From positions 124,001 to 188,000 of the forward strand of contig NZ_JAOEFX010000008.1 in assembly GCF_025421775.1 (NCBI RefSeq): 64,000 nucleotides of DNA. The letters are read 5' to 3'. Position 1 is the first letter of the stretch, and each line of letters begins with the position of its first letter. The translations under genes were made by a program, and so were the position numbers. Positions 17,321 to 25,235 of this stretch are shown one piece after another. The stretch comes from Paenarthrobacter aurescens (lineage in GTDB: Bacteria; Actinomycetota; Actinomycetes; Actinomycetales; Micrococcaceae). Under the pieces are notes generated by a model. The model saw only the letters and a program-made list of their open reading frames with translations. It did not search any database and was not told the DNA's origin.

Positions 17321-18490
17321 GTGTTGACGGATCAGGCGGGCAAAGGAGTGCACCATGACACTCCGGGCCCAGGACATAGTGCACAAAATTCCCTGAGGAC
17401 TGGCGGCAATCTGCTCCAGCTGGTATCGCCGGAAGGCGAGCGCATCAGCCATCCCGAATTCGACGTCTGGGTTAAAGACATCGGCGACGAGCAATTGTGC
17501 TCCCTGTATGAGGACATGACGGTTATCCGTCGCATTGATGCCGAGGCAACGGCGCTCCAGCGCCAGGGGGAACTGGCATTGTGGCCGCCGCTCCTGGGGC
17601 AGGAAGCGGCCCAGATTGGCTCGAGCCGCTCGCTGCGGGACGATGACTTTGTGTTCCCCAGCTACCGGGAAAGCGGCGTGGCATACGTCCGGGGAGCCCA
17701 CCTCTCCGAGATTGCCAGGGTGTGGCGTGGAAACGCCTCCTACGGGTGGGATCCCCTGCGCATCAACTTGGCAACGCCCCAGATCATCATTGGTTCCCAG
17801 AGCCTGCACGCCACCGGTTACGCCATGGGTGTCCAGTTGGATGGTGCCAACACCGCGGTCCTTGCGTACTTTGGAGATGGCGCCACGAGTGAAGGCGACG
17901 TGAACGAGGCCATGGTGTTCGCCGCGAGTTACCAGGCTCCCGTGGTGTTCTTCTGCCAGAACAACCATTGGGCAATTTCCGAGCCCGTCCGCATACAGTC
18001 GCATGTCCAGTTGGCCGACAGGCCTACCGGGTTCGGAATCCCCAGCATGCGGGTGGACGGCAACGACGTCCTGGCTGTCATGGCGGCAACGCGTGTAGCG
18101 CTGGACCGGGCACGCAAGGGTGGGGGACCTACCTTCATCGAGGCGGTCACTTACCGCATGGGCCCACACACCACGGCAGATGACCCCACCCGCTACCGTG
18201 ATCCCATCGAGTTGGAAGATTGGGCCGCCAAGGATCCCATCCTCAGGCTCCGCAAGCTCCTGGAGGCAAAGGGCCTGCTGACCGAGGACGTGGAAGGGCG
18301 CGTCAAGGCCAAAGCCGACGCCGTGGCGGCGGAACTCCGGGCCAGTTGCATCGACATGCCGGATCCCCAGCCACTGGACGTCTTCAACCACGTCTACAGC
18401 ACGCCCAACTCCTGGATTGAACGCCAGAAGGATCACTATTCCCGCTACCTGAACAATTTCAACCAGCCCGTCGAGGAAGGTGCTCTCTGA
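17321..18490 (+). CDS. Branched-chain 2-oxoacid (or pyruvate) dehydrogenase E1 component, alpha subunit
   Basis: E1 alpha binds thiamine diphosphate and decarboxylates a 2-oxoacid. The thiamine motif GDGATSEGD...FFCQNN is intact, as is the phosphorylation-loop region (YRMGPHTTADDPTRYR). The start is uncertain: the frame is open from TTG 17309, GTG 17321 has GGAAGG 12 nt upstream, and the best Shine-Dalgarno in the area (AAAGGAG) instead serves an out-of-frame ATG at 17355. From 17321 the protein is 389 aa. The Lrp neighbour and the leucine operon nearby favour branched-chain substrates. It overlaps E1 beta by one base. Confidence 0.9.
   Translation: MLTDQAGKGVHHDTPGPGHSAQNSLRTGGNLLQLVSPEGERISHPEFDVWVKDIGDEQLCSLYEDMTVIRRIDAEATALQRQGELALWPPLLGQEAAQIGSSRSLRDDDFVFPSYRESGVAYVRGAHLSEIARVWRGNASYGWDPLRINLATPQIIIGSQSLHATGYAMGVQLDGANTAVLAYFGDGATSEGDVNEAMVFAASYQAPVVFFCQNNHWAISEPVRIQSHVQLADRPTGFGIPSMRVDGNDVLAVMAATRVALDRARKGGGPTFIEAVTYRMGPHTTADDPTRYRDPIELEDWAAKDPILRLRKLLEAKGLLTEDVEGRVKAKADAVAAELRASCIDMPDPQPLDVFNHVYSTPNSWIERQKDHYSRYLNNFNQPVEEGAL
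17355..17396 (+). other. Out-of-frame 13-codon ORF with strong ribosome binding site inside the E1 alpha 5' region
   Basis: AAAGGAG followed 6 nt later by ATG opens a frame encoding MTLRAQDIVHKIP and stopping at TGA 17394-17396. It overlaps the E1 alpha gene in another frame. It may be a translated leader affecting E1 alpha expression, or it may show that the true start is disturbed by a frameshift or sequencing error. The peptide is not rich in branched-chain residues. Confidence 0.3.
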
Positions 18491-19500
18491 TGTCCAAGCT
18501 TACTTTTGCCCGGGCCATCAACGCCGGACTCCGGAAGTCGCTCGAAAACGATCCCAAGGTGGTCCTCATGGGCGAGGACATTGGTTCGCTCGGTGGCGTC
18601 TTCCGCGTTACGGACGGTCTGCAGAAAGATTTTGGGAAACACCGGGTGATCGATTCTCCGCTGGCTGAATCCGGAATTATCGGCACCGCCGTTGGGTTGG
18701 CCTATCGCGGCTACCGTCCGGTGTGCGAGATCCAATTCGACGGCTTTATCTACCCTGCGTTCGACCAGATCGTCAGCCAAGTGGCCAAAATGCATTACCG
18801 CACCCAGGGACGCGTCAAGATGCCCATCACCATCCGGGTTCCCTTCGGCGGCGGCATCGGATCGCCGGAACACCACTCCGAATCACCGGAGGCGTACTTC
18901 ACGCACACCTCCGGTCTCCGTGTCGTGGCGGTGTCGAACCCGCAAGACGCCTACACGATGATCCAGCAGGCCATTGCCTCCGATGATCCCGTGCTCTACT
19001 TCGAGCCCAAGCGCCGCTATCACGACAAGGGCGACGTGGACGAGACCATCGATTTGTCCGCTGCCCTTCCCTTGGACAAAGCCGCCGTGGTGAACTCCGG
19101 CTCGGATGTCACCCTGGTTGCGTACGGTCCCCTGGTAAAAACCGCGAAGGATGCTGCCATGGCCGCGGCCGACGAAGGCATTTCAGTGGAGGTTATCGAC
19201 CTCCGTTCCCTGGCCCCCGTGGACTATCCCGTCGTGGAAGCCTCGGTCCGCAAGACCGGCCGGCTGGTCATCACCCACGAGGCCGGCCAATCCGGTGGCC
19301 TCGGCGCTGAAATTGCCGCCAGCATCACCGAACGCTGCTTCCACTACTTGGAGTCCGCTCCCGTCCGCATTACCGGCTTCGATGTTCCGTACCCTTACTC
19401 GAAGCTCGAAATGCACCACTTGCCGGATCTGGACAGGATTCTCGACGGCGTCGACCGCGCCTTGGGCCGCCCCAACTCGCTGAGTGGACTGGAAGGATGA
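18490..19500 (+). CDS. Branched-chain 2-oxoacid dehydrogenase E1 component, beta subunit
   Basis: E1 beta completes the heterotetrameric decarboxylase with E1 alpha. The 336 aa protein shows MGEDIGSLGGVFRVTDGL, the FDGFIYPAFDQIVSQVAKMHYR segment and the C-terminal transketolase domain with the HEAGQSGGLGAEIAA motif. These are typical of branched-chain and related E1 beta subunits, and the length is normal. ATG 18490 overlaps the E1 alpha TGA, and its own stop overlaps E2 by 4 nt, so the three subunits are made in coupled amounts. Confidence 0.95.
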   Translation: MSKLTFARAINAGLRKSLENDPKVVLMGEDIGSLGGVFRVTDGLQKDFGKHRVIDSPLAESGIIGTAVGLAYRGYRPVCEIQFDGFIYPAFDQIVSQVAKMHYRTQGRVKMPITIRVPFGGGIGSPEHHSESPEAYFTHTSGLRVVAVSNPQDAYTMIQQAIASDDPVLYFEPKRRYHDKGDVDETIDLSAALPLDKAAVVNSGSDVTLVAYGPLVKTAKDAAMAAADEGISVEVIDLRSLAPVDYPVVEASVRKTGRLVITHEAGQSGGLGAEIAASITERCFHYLESAPVRITGFDVPYPYSKLEMHHLPDLDRILDGVDRALGRPNSLSGLEG

Positions 19501-20897
19501 CCGCCACCATGATCAAGGAATTCAGGTTGCCGGACCTTGGCGAAGGCCTGACCGAATCGGAGATCCTGAGCTGGAAAGTGGCGGTGGGGGACACCGTCAC
19601 GCTCAACCAGGTCATCGCCGAGGTGGAAACAGCCAAAGCCGTCGTCGAGTTGCCGTCGCCGTTCGCCGGGACGGTGGCAGCCCTTCACGAACAGCCAGGA
19701 ACCGTGGTTGAGGTTGGTAAGCCGATCGTTTCGTTCGAAGTGGACGACGCCGGATCAACCAACGGAGGCAGCGCCCCTTCCACTGGTGACGGGTCCGCCG
19801 TCGAGACTTCTGCGAAAAGCGCGCCTGCCGCCGGCGGGGTTGAAGCGGTGGGGGCGCCTGCAAAACGTGAGCCGAACCTGGTGGGGTATGGCGCCGTCGT
19901 CGAACATACCGGCCGTCCCACCCGGCGCGCCCGCGGCCAGGTTCAGGAACTTGGGTCCGCAACGGTGGCCCCGGAGACTTCGGTGATTCCTGAGTCGGCA
20001 GCGGTTGCCACGCCTGAGGCTGACGTCGCAGAGCGACCCCGCTCTACGCCACCTGTCCGCAAGCTGGCCCGAGACCTGGGGGTGGACCTTCAGTCGGTTC
20101 CCGGGACCGGGCCTGGGGGACTCATTACCCGGGAAGATGTCCAGAACTTCTCCGGCGCACCGAAACCGGCCATCGAGGCTCCAGCGACGCAGGGCGGGCG
20201 TGAAACGCGCACACCCATCAAGGGTGTTCGGAAATTCACGGCCGCGGCCATGGTGCAGAGTGCCTTCACGGCGCCGCATGTGACGGAGTTCCTCACGGTG
20301 GACGTCACAGCGACCATGGACTTGCTGGCCAGGCTAAAAGGCAACAAGTCGTTCGAAGGCTACAAGCTGACTCCGCTGACCATCGCGGCCAAAGCTGTCC
20401 TGGTAGCGCTGCGGAACCATCCCACATTGAACTCACGGTGGGACGAAGCCAACCAGGAGATTGTTCAGTTCAATTACGTGAACCTGGGCATCGCCGCAGC
20501 AACGCCACGTGGCCTGACCGTTCCAAACATTAAGGACGCGGACCGTTTGTCGCTGCGGGAGCTCTCCACGGCGCTGACTGATCTGACTGATACCGCACGT
20601 GCAGGCAAGACGTCGCCGTCGGAGTTGTCGGGCGGCACTGTTTCCATCACGAACATCGGTGTTTTCGGTATCGACGCCGGGACGCCCATCCTCAATCCGG
20701 GCGAGGCCGCCATTGTGGCCCTCGGCGCCGTGCGGAAGGCACCGTGGGTGGTCAATGATGAGCTGGCGGTACGGCAGGTCATGTCTCTCAGCTTGTCCTT
20801 TGACCACCGCCTGGTGGATGGCGAACAGGGCTCGCGGTTCCTTGCGGATCTGGGCGCCATCTTGTCCGACCCCGCCATGGTCATGACCATGATCTGA
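19497..20897 (+). CDS. 2-oxoacid dehydrogenase E2 component, dihydrolipoyl acyltransferase
   Basis: E2 passes the acyl group from E1 to CoA. The 466 aa protein has one lipoyl domain with the modified Lys47 (EVETAKAVVEL), an Ala/Pro-rich linker and a peripheral-subunit-binding domain (PPVRKLARDLGVDLQSVPGTG). The catalytic domain ends with SFDHRLVDGEQGSRFL, where His and Asp of HxxxDG act in catalysis. No dihydrolipoamide dehydrogenase gene follows, so E3 must be supplied from elsewhere on the chromosome. The operon ends at the hairpin 20916-20966. Confidence 0.95.
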   Translation: MTATMIKEFRLPDLGEGLTESEILSWKVAVGDTVTLNQVIAEVETAKAVVELPSPFAGTVAALHEQPGTVVEVGKPIVSFEVDDAGSTNGGSAPSTGDGSAVETSAKSAPAAGGVEAVGAPAKREPNLVGYGAVVEHTGRPTRRARGQVQELGSATVAPETSVIPESAAVATPEADVAERPRSTPPVRKLARDLGVDLQSVPGTGPGGLITREDVQNFSGAPKPAIEAPATQGGRETRTPIKGVRKFTAAAMVQSAFTAPHVTEFLTVDVTATMDLLARLKGNKSFEGYKLTPLTIAAKAVLVALRNHPTLNSRWDEANQEIVQFNYVNLGIAAATPRGLTVPNIKDADRLSLRELSTALTDLTDTARAGKTSPSELSGGTVSITNIGVFGIDAGTPILNPGEAAIVALGAVRKAPWVVNDELAVRQVMSLSLSFDHRLVDGEQGSRFLADLGAILSDPAMVMTMI

Positions 20898-20915
20898 CGC
20901 GTCCCAAGCTGCGCC

Positions 20916-20966
20916 GGCCCATCCCTTTACGAGTGCTTGCAGGAAACTGCGGTTAGGGGATGGGCC
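20916..20966. terminator. Hairpin between E2 and the convergent epimerase gene
   Basis: GGCCCATCCC and GGGATGGGCC form a perfect 10-bp stem. The ~31-nt loop contains a nested GCAG-GAAA-CTGC hairpin. Its place between convergent genes fits a bidirectional terminator without a T-run. Confidence 0.65.
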
Positions 20967-20981
20967 GTCGCGCGTCAGGTG

Positions 20982-21854
20982 TCAATCCTCGGTTGGCGTG
21001 GTGCGGTTGGAGTGAACGTTGCGCCAGCTGTGCTCCGGTTCGAAGCCCAACAGCCTGCGCGCCTTGTCGATGGACAGCATGGTTTCGTGCTCGCCCAGTT
21101 CCTTGAGGACCTCGACGCCGGGAAACACTTCCGCGGCCAGTTTGGCGCTGCTTCGGCTCATCACGGTGTCGGCGGCGGCGATGATAAACGTCTCGAAGCC
21201 CGGTTCCCCGTGTTCAAGGGCACGTACTACTGCGAGGGCACCGTCCCGGGCATCAATGTAACCCCACAGATTCCATTTGCGCAGTGTGGCATCGGTGTCG
21301 AAGGACGGGAAAGCCTCGTAGTCTTCGGGGTCCATGACGTTGGAGAACCGCAGTGCCGTGATGCTCAGCTTCGGGTCCCAGCGGGTGAGCTGGATGGCCA
21401 TCTGCTCCTCGAGGTGCTTGACAAGTGAGTAAGTGCTTTCCGGGCGCGCTGCATACTCCTCGTCCACGGGAATGTATGGAGGGTCGATATCGAAGGGGAG
21501 GCCCAGTACGGTCTCGCTGGAGGCATAGACCACCTTCTTGATACCCGCGCGTCGTGCCGCTTGGAAGACGTTGTAGGTGGAGACCATGTTGTTCTCGAAA
21601 ATCGCGGCGTCGGGGGCCAGCCCTGGTGCCGGGATGGCAGCTAGGTGAACTATTGCGTCCAGGCCGTCATGTTGGTCGTCCAGGCCCATGATGACGTCAA
21701 GGACCTGCCCGTAGTTGCGGAGATCCACGTTGACATAGCCCTTGCCACGGGTGCCGGCACGGTCAATGTTGAGCACTTGGTGGCCATCCTGCGTGAGTCG
21801 CCGGACCACGCTCCTACCCAGTTTTCCGCTTCCGCCGGTGACGGCAATCCTCAT
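20982..21854 (-). CDS. NAD-dependent epimerase/dehydratase (extended SDR)
   Basis: A 290 aa Rossmann-fold protein with the extended-SDR nucleotide motif TGGSGKLGR near the N-terminus, the HLAAIP element, and the catalytic Ser-Tyr-Lys set (YASSETVLG and YSLVKH). This class acts on nucleotide sugars, sugar acids or related compounds; uronate dehydrogenase-like enzymes share the IVHLAAIP and YSLVKHLEEQ style. The precise substrate cannot be read. It stands alone, convergent to E2, with its own promoter region in the spacer upstream. Confidence 0.88.
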   Translation of the reverse strand: MRIAVTGGSGKLGRSVVRRLTQDGHQVLNIDRAGTRGKGYVNVDLRNYGQVLDVIMGLDDQHDGLDAIVHLAAIPAPGLAPDAAIFENNMVSTYNVFQAARRAGIKKVVYASSETVLGLPFDIDPPYIPVDEEYAARPESTYSLVKHLEEQMAIQLTRWDPKLSITALRFSNVMDPEDYEAFPSFDTDATLRKWNLWGYIDARDGALAVVRALEHGEPGFETFIIAAADTVMSRSSAKLAAEVFPGVEVLKELGEHETMLSIDKARRLLGFEPEHSWRNVHSNRTTPTED

Positions 21855-22018
21855 TGTGTGCTCCTTGATTGTGGCTGGACCTTGACCCTGTGCCCTGTCG
21901 ATTCAGCTGCTGAGTAGAGTCAGCAAGGTTCGAGTTTCAGCCTAGGCGGGGAGGCGGCAGAAAACAGCCTCACAGGCTGGCCCTGCGAGTCCTAGGAAGA
22001 CACGACCGACCCAAGGGA

Positions 22019-22046
22019 ATTCGAGTACACCAATTCGAGTACACCA
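22019..22046. repeat. Perfect tandem duplication of a 14-mer
   Basis: AATTCGAGTACACC occurs twice in direct succession (22019-22032 and 22033-22046) in the spacer between the epimerase and HNH genes. It could be a slippage product or a paired binding site. Confidence 0.85.
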
Positions 22047-22099
22047 AAAGGGTTGCCTCTCGCTCGGCAGTTTTCACGGGGCAGCTTCTTTTGCCCTGG

Positions 22100-22155
22100 C
22101 ACAACTTTCACCTGCACAGCACAGCACAGACACAACTTTCACCTTCGCAGCACAG
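22100..22155. repeat. Imperfect direct repeat of 25 bases
   Basis: CACAACTTTCACCT followed by a CAGCACAG-ending segment occurs at 22100-22124 and again at 22131-22155. The copies match at 23 of 25 positions and are separated by 6 nt. They lie just beyond the 3' end of the HNH gene. Confidence 0.8.
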
Positions 22156-22232
22156 AACCGGACGCACCCTGCGTCAGGTCTGGACCCCACACACCGTTAT
22201 TCAGACAGTCCCCCCACCCTCGTCGGGCGGGT

Positions 22233-24386
22233 TTATGTTCTGTGGGGTGTGTGGTGGTGGTTGCGTCGGGGTGTTTGGTTTGGGTCGATGTGGGGTGGGG
22301 GGATGAACCAGGGGACGCCTGTGGTCATGTTGATGCGCCATTGTTCTTTGTGGATGAGGTGGTGGTGGTGGCTGCAGAGCAGGGTGCCGTTGTTGGTTGA
22401 GGTGGTGCCGCCGTGGGACCAGTAGGTGGTGTGGTGTGCTTCGCACCAGGGGGCGGGGATGGTGCAGTCGGGGAAGGCGCAGCCGCCGTCGCGGGCGGTG
22501 ATGGCTTTGCGGATGTGGGGTGGGAAGATCCGGGTGGTCCGGCCGATGTCCAGGATCCGGGAGTCGCTGCCGAGCAGGACGGGGATGATGTCGGCGTCGC
22601 AGGCGATTTTGCGGATGGTGTCAGGGTGGATCGGGCCGGTGAACGTCGCTGTTCCTGTGCTGAGGGGGTCCCGGGTTGTGTCCGTGTCCGGGTGGACGGG
22701 GCCGGTGAACGTTGCGGCTCCTGTCCCTGTCCCTGTCCCTGTGCCTGTGTCTGTGTCTGTGTCTGTGTCTGTGTGTGTCCTGGTGCCGGGCTGTTTCGGT
22801 GCCGTTCCGGTGCTTTCGTGCTGGTTGTGCTGTTGGTGGTCTTGGACTCGTTCGAAGAGGTCGCGGTGGTCGATGGTGACGGTGAGTTGGGGTCGGAGTC
22901 CGCCGTTGGAGGGCAGTTTCCCGGTGCTCATCGCGACGCTGCAGGCGCCGGTGAGGCCGTTGAGGTGTTTCTGGGGCCGGGTGCGGCGGTCCAGGTCCGG
23001 GCTGGCAGTCCCGGTTACGGTGTTCGCCTCGTGCTGGTGGGTGGTGAGGCGGGGGTTGGTGGCGGCGTTCATGGCGGTGGCGAGGGTTTCGTATTGTTCG
23101 TCGGTGGCGAAGATTTCGAGGTGGTGGAGTCCGTGGCGGCGTCGGCGGCGGAGGAACGCGCCTTGGAATTGGCGGAGGGTTTCTTCGGTGGGTTCGGGGC
23201 CGTCTTGGTCGATCCTGTCGGCCCAGCGTTTGGCCATTTTGGTGACGAAGTCCGGGTCGGTTTCGATGGCGGTGGTGGTGAGGGCGTGTTCCATCCGGGC
23301 GATGGTGTCCTGGTCGGTGAGGTTCCGGACTTTGTCCAGGGCGGTGCTGATGATGGTCGCGGACCGGGACGGCACCAGCGCTGAGGAGAGGGCTGCGGCG
23401 AGGACTTCGCGGCGGGCCGGGATTTCCTGTCCGGTCATGCCCGTCTGGGGGAGGATGTCGGGGGCGAGGGCAAGCCTGCGCCGGGCCTCGCCAATGCCGA
23501 TCCGCAACCGTGCCCGCAGGAACTCGGCCGCGTTCCGGTACCCATCATCCAAAACACTGGCCGCCCCCGGAACTGTTGCCCCCGGAACCGTTGCGCCCGT
23601 GTCGGTTCCATTCGTTGGCTCTTCCGGTGCTTCACTCCAGCCCGTCCGCCATTCCGGAGCGGCAGCCGAGGACCCCGGCTTCGTTTGCTGAGCTTCCGTC
23701 CGGGACCGTTCCACCGCCTGCGCCGCAACAACCTGCAAGTACTCCACACACCGGGAGATCTCCTCCACCCGGCCGGCAAAATCAGCAGCCTCAACAAACC
23801 CCAACAGAGAAGCCTCATCCGAGGCGGACAAGCGTGCGGAGTCCAGAAGTACAGCGCTGTCGTTAAGAAGCTCTGTCAGGTTCAGCCCGCCAGATGCCTT
23901 GGGACCAGGACGCTGAGTGTCGAAACGTCGGATCGGCTGATCATAGTCCTCGCTGGAGCCGGTCCAGGTTTCCCGCCGGGGGACGGGCGTCGATTCGGCG
24001 TTGTCTGCCGCCGTGCCAACCCTCGGGGCGCCGTTGTGCCCGGTATCTGCGGGGTTGGCGTCGGTGGACTCTGAAGCCCGGGCTGACTTGGCCTTGCCGT
24101 TGAGCTGCTTTGGGCTGTTGAACCCGCCAGCACCCTTGAATAGGCCAGTACCGTTGAGTCGCCCAGCGTCTTTGTGTGGCCAGTCGCCGTAGAACCGGCG
24201 AGTACTTTTGGCCAGTCCAGAGCCATGGAACTGTCCGATCACGGTGATGGGCGCCGTCGAATCCTTAAACCCGGCCTTGAGCAAGTCCGGCATGCTCAGA
24301 ATGCGCTGTGAACGAACCCTGGCCAGGGCAGCCACAGCAGGGGACGATTCCGCCCACGATGCCGTCCACTCCGCCGGTTTCTCCAT
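22233..24386 (-). CDS. DUF222 and HNH-nuclease domain protein
   Basis: A 717 aa protein. A long variable N-terminus (about 1-190, with Gly/Asn-rich repeated segments such as LNGTGLFKGAGGFN) precedes a DUF222 helical region. A simple Thr-Asp/Thr-Gly tract follows. The C-terminal HNH nuclease shows the metal motif CAFPDCTIP...WCEAHHTTYWSHGG...N...LLCSHHHHLIH. Such proteins are multi-copy in actinobacteria (the M. tuberculosis 13E12 repeat family) and their role is unsettled. No integrase, intein or intron context is visible. The gene carries several internal repeats and likely varies between strains. Confidence 0.9.
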   Translation of the reverse strand: MEKPAEWTASWAESSPAVAALARVRSQRILSMPDLLKAGFKDSTAPITVIGQFHGSGLAKSTRRFYGDWPHKDAGRLNGTGLFKGAGGFNSPKQLNGKAKSARASESTDANPADTGHNGAPRVGTAADNAESTPVPRRETWTGSSEDYDQPIRRFDTQRPGPKASGGLNLTELLNDSAVLLDSARLSASDEASLLGFVEAADFAGRVEEISRCVEYLQVVAAQAVERSRTEAQQTKPGSSAAAPEWRTGWSEAPEEPTNGTDTGATVPGATVPGAASVLDDGYRNAAEFLRARLRIGIGEARRRLALAPDILPQTGMTGQEIPARREVLAAALSSALVPSRSATIISTALDKVRNLTDQDTIARMEHALTTTAIETDPDFVTKMAKRWADRIDQDGPEPTEETLRQFQGAFLRRRRRHGLHHLEIFATDEQYETLATAMNAATNPRLTTHQHEANTVTGTASPDLDRRTRPQKHLNGLTGACSVAMSTGKLPSNGGLRPQLTVTIDHRDLFERVQDHQQHNQHESTGTAPKQPGTRTHTDTDTDTDTGTGTGTGTGAATFTGPVHPDTDTTRDPLSTGTATFTGPIHPDTIRKIACDADIIPVLLGSDSRILDIGRTTRIFPPHIRKAITARDGGCAFPDCTIPAPWCEAHHTTYWSHGGTTSTNNGTLLCSHHHHLIHKEQWRINMTTGVPWFIPPPHIDPNQTPRRNHHHTPHRT
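22621..22724 (-). repeat. 66-bp-period partial duplication within the HNH gene
   Basis: The 38-base segments starting at 22621 and 22687 are nearly identical and encode the related peptides ATFTGPIHPDT and ATFTGPVHPDT. The 66-bp period keeps the reading frame (22 residues), so copy number could change without breaking the protein. Confidence 0.8.
22721..22774 (-). repeat. Hexanucleotide repeat in the HNH gene
   Basis: Nine consecutive hexamers of the form CTGT(C/G)(C/T) encode an alternating Thr-Asp then Thr-Gly tract. Gain or loss of 6-base units keeps the frame, so the linker length is expected to vary among strains by replication slippage. Confidence 0.9.
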
Positions 24387-24465
24387 GAATAAATCTTTTC
24401 ATCGGGGTCTGACATTTTTAGCGGGACGTTGAATGACCGCTCCAACCTCCCGAACAACCCCGGAA

Positions 24466-25098
24466 TTATTCTGAAGTCAGAGCCGCCAAGGCCATCTGTT
24501 CCAGGATCGGGCGGGCCGACTTCACTGCGATCTTCCTGCCGTGGTGGCGCACGGAGTGGGGTGTGGAGTTGATCAACCCAAAGGCGGCGTGTGCGCGGAC
24601 CCGGAGGCCGGGGACATCTGCATCCGTATGAATGCGGGCCAGGACGTCAACCCACGTTTCGACGTAACTGCGCTGGAGGGATCTGACCTCTGCCTGGTCT
24701 GCGTCGCTGAGACTTCCGAAGTCCCGGTCCTGGACCCGGATGACATCGGGATTGCTAAGGGCGAAATCGACCTGGAACTGGATGAGCCCCTTGAGCGCGG
24801 ACCGGGGATCGTCCGATTCCGATACCACCCGCAATCCGCCGTCCAGGAGGTCGCGGCTGACGCTGAGCAGAAGTTCGCCCAGGACCGCTTGCTTCCCGGG
24901 AAAGTGACGGTAGACGGCGGGACCGCTGACTCCCGCGGCAGCACCGAGGTCTTCGAGCGACACCCTGGTGAAGCCATTCTCCGCAAAGAGTGCTGCAGCA
25001 GCCGACAACAAAGCGAGGCGTCGGAGCTCCTTGGCCTGCCCCCGCTGCGTGGCGGCAGGGCGGTTGCCATCAATGCTTGTTTCCGGGCCTCCGGTCAC
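24466..25098 (-). CDS. TetR-family regulator of the leucine/itaconate operon
   Basis: A 210 aa regulator from GTG 25098. Residues about 25-75 form the TetR helix-turn-helix (LLSAAAALFAENGFTRVSLEDLGAAAGVSGPAVYRHFPGK). The C-terminal helical domain would bind an effector, plausibly an acyl-CoA of the pathway. The gene is divergent from the acyl-CoA carboxylase operon, and the shared 137-bp region holds two copies of CAGTTA-N6-ACTAACC, the likely operators. TetR regulators beside such operons usually repress and are released by a pathway acyl-CoA; here that is inferred. Confidence 0.93.
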   Translation of the reverse strand: MTGGPETSIDGNRPAATQRGQAKELRRLALLSAAAALFAENGFTRVSLEDLGAAAGVSGPAVYRHFPGKQAVLGELLLSVSRDLLDGGLRVVSESDDPRSALKGLIQFQVDFALSNPDVIRVQDRDFGSLSDADQAEVRSLQRSYVETWVDVLARIHTDADVPGLRVRAHAAFGLINSTPHSVRHHGRKIAVKSARPILEQMALAALTSE

Positions 25099-25141
25099 GT
25101 TCTCCTCCTAGGCGCCAGTCCCGGCGCGGCGGGCGCTCCGC

Positions 25142-25157
25142 TGTGCTGGACATCACA
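25142..25157. promoter_or_regulatory. CRP/GlxR-like site in the TetR/leucine operon region
   Basis: TGTGC-TGGACA-TCACA matches TGTGA-N6-TCACA at 9 of 10 positions. It abuts the first TetR operator at 25156, so the two regulators could compete or cooperate. Confidence 0.5.
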
Positions 25158-25200
25158 GTTAATAAAGACTAACCTAAATTTCAGTTACGTGGCACTAACC
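25156..25200. promoter_or_regulatory. Paired TetR operators
   Basis: CAGTTA-ATAAAG-ACTAACC (25156-25174) and CAGTTA-CGTGGC-ACTAACC (25182-25200) are identical in 13 fixed positions and differ in the 6-base spacer. Each holds GTTA...TAAC inverted symmetry, as expected for a dimeric regulator. They lie 26 bp apart in the short region between the divergent TetR gene and the carboxylase operon. Confidence 0.75.
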
Positions 25201-25235
25201 GAAATGGCCTGTGGCCGGGAATGGAACAGGGGTCG

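Larger units (their letters stand above)
21855..22232. other. 378-base spacer with two short tandem repeats and no gene
   Basis: The stretch between the epimerase start and the end of the HNH gene shows no credible reading frame. It contains the two repeat pairs listed separately (22019-22046 and 22100-22155). The right part becomes C/A-rich on the plus strand. The epimerase promoter should lie near 21860-21950, but no box is clear. Confidence 0.6.

Noticed and set aside
22721..22774. Hexamer array considered as CRISPR
   Set aside because: Units are 6 bp without spacers and lie inside a coding region; no cas genes are present.
22233..24386. HNH gene considered as an intron- or phage-borne homing nuclease
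   Set aside because: No group I/II intron, intein junction or phage gene is adjacent; the DUF222-HNH layout fits the common actinobacterial chromosomal family.
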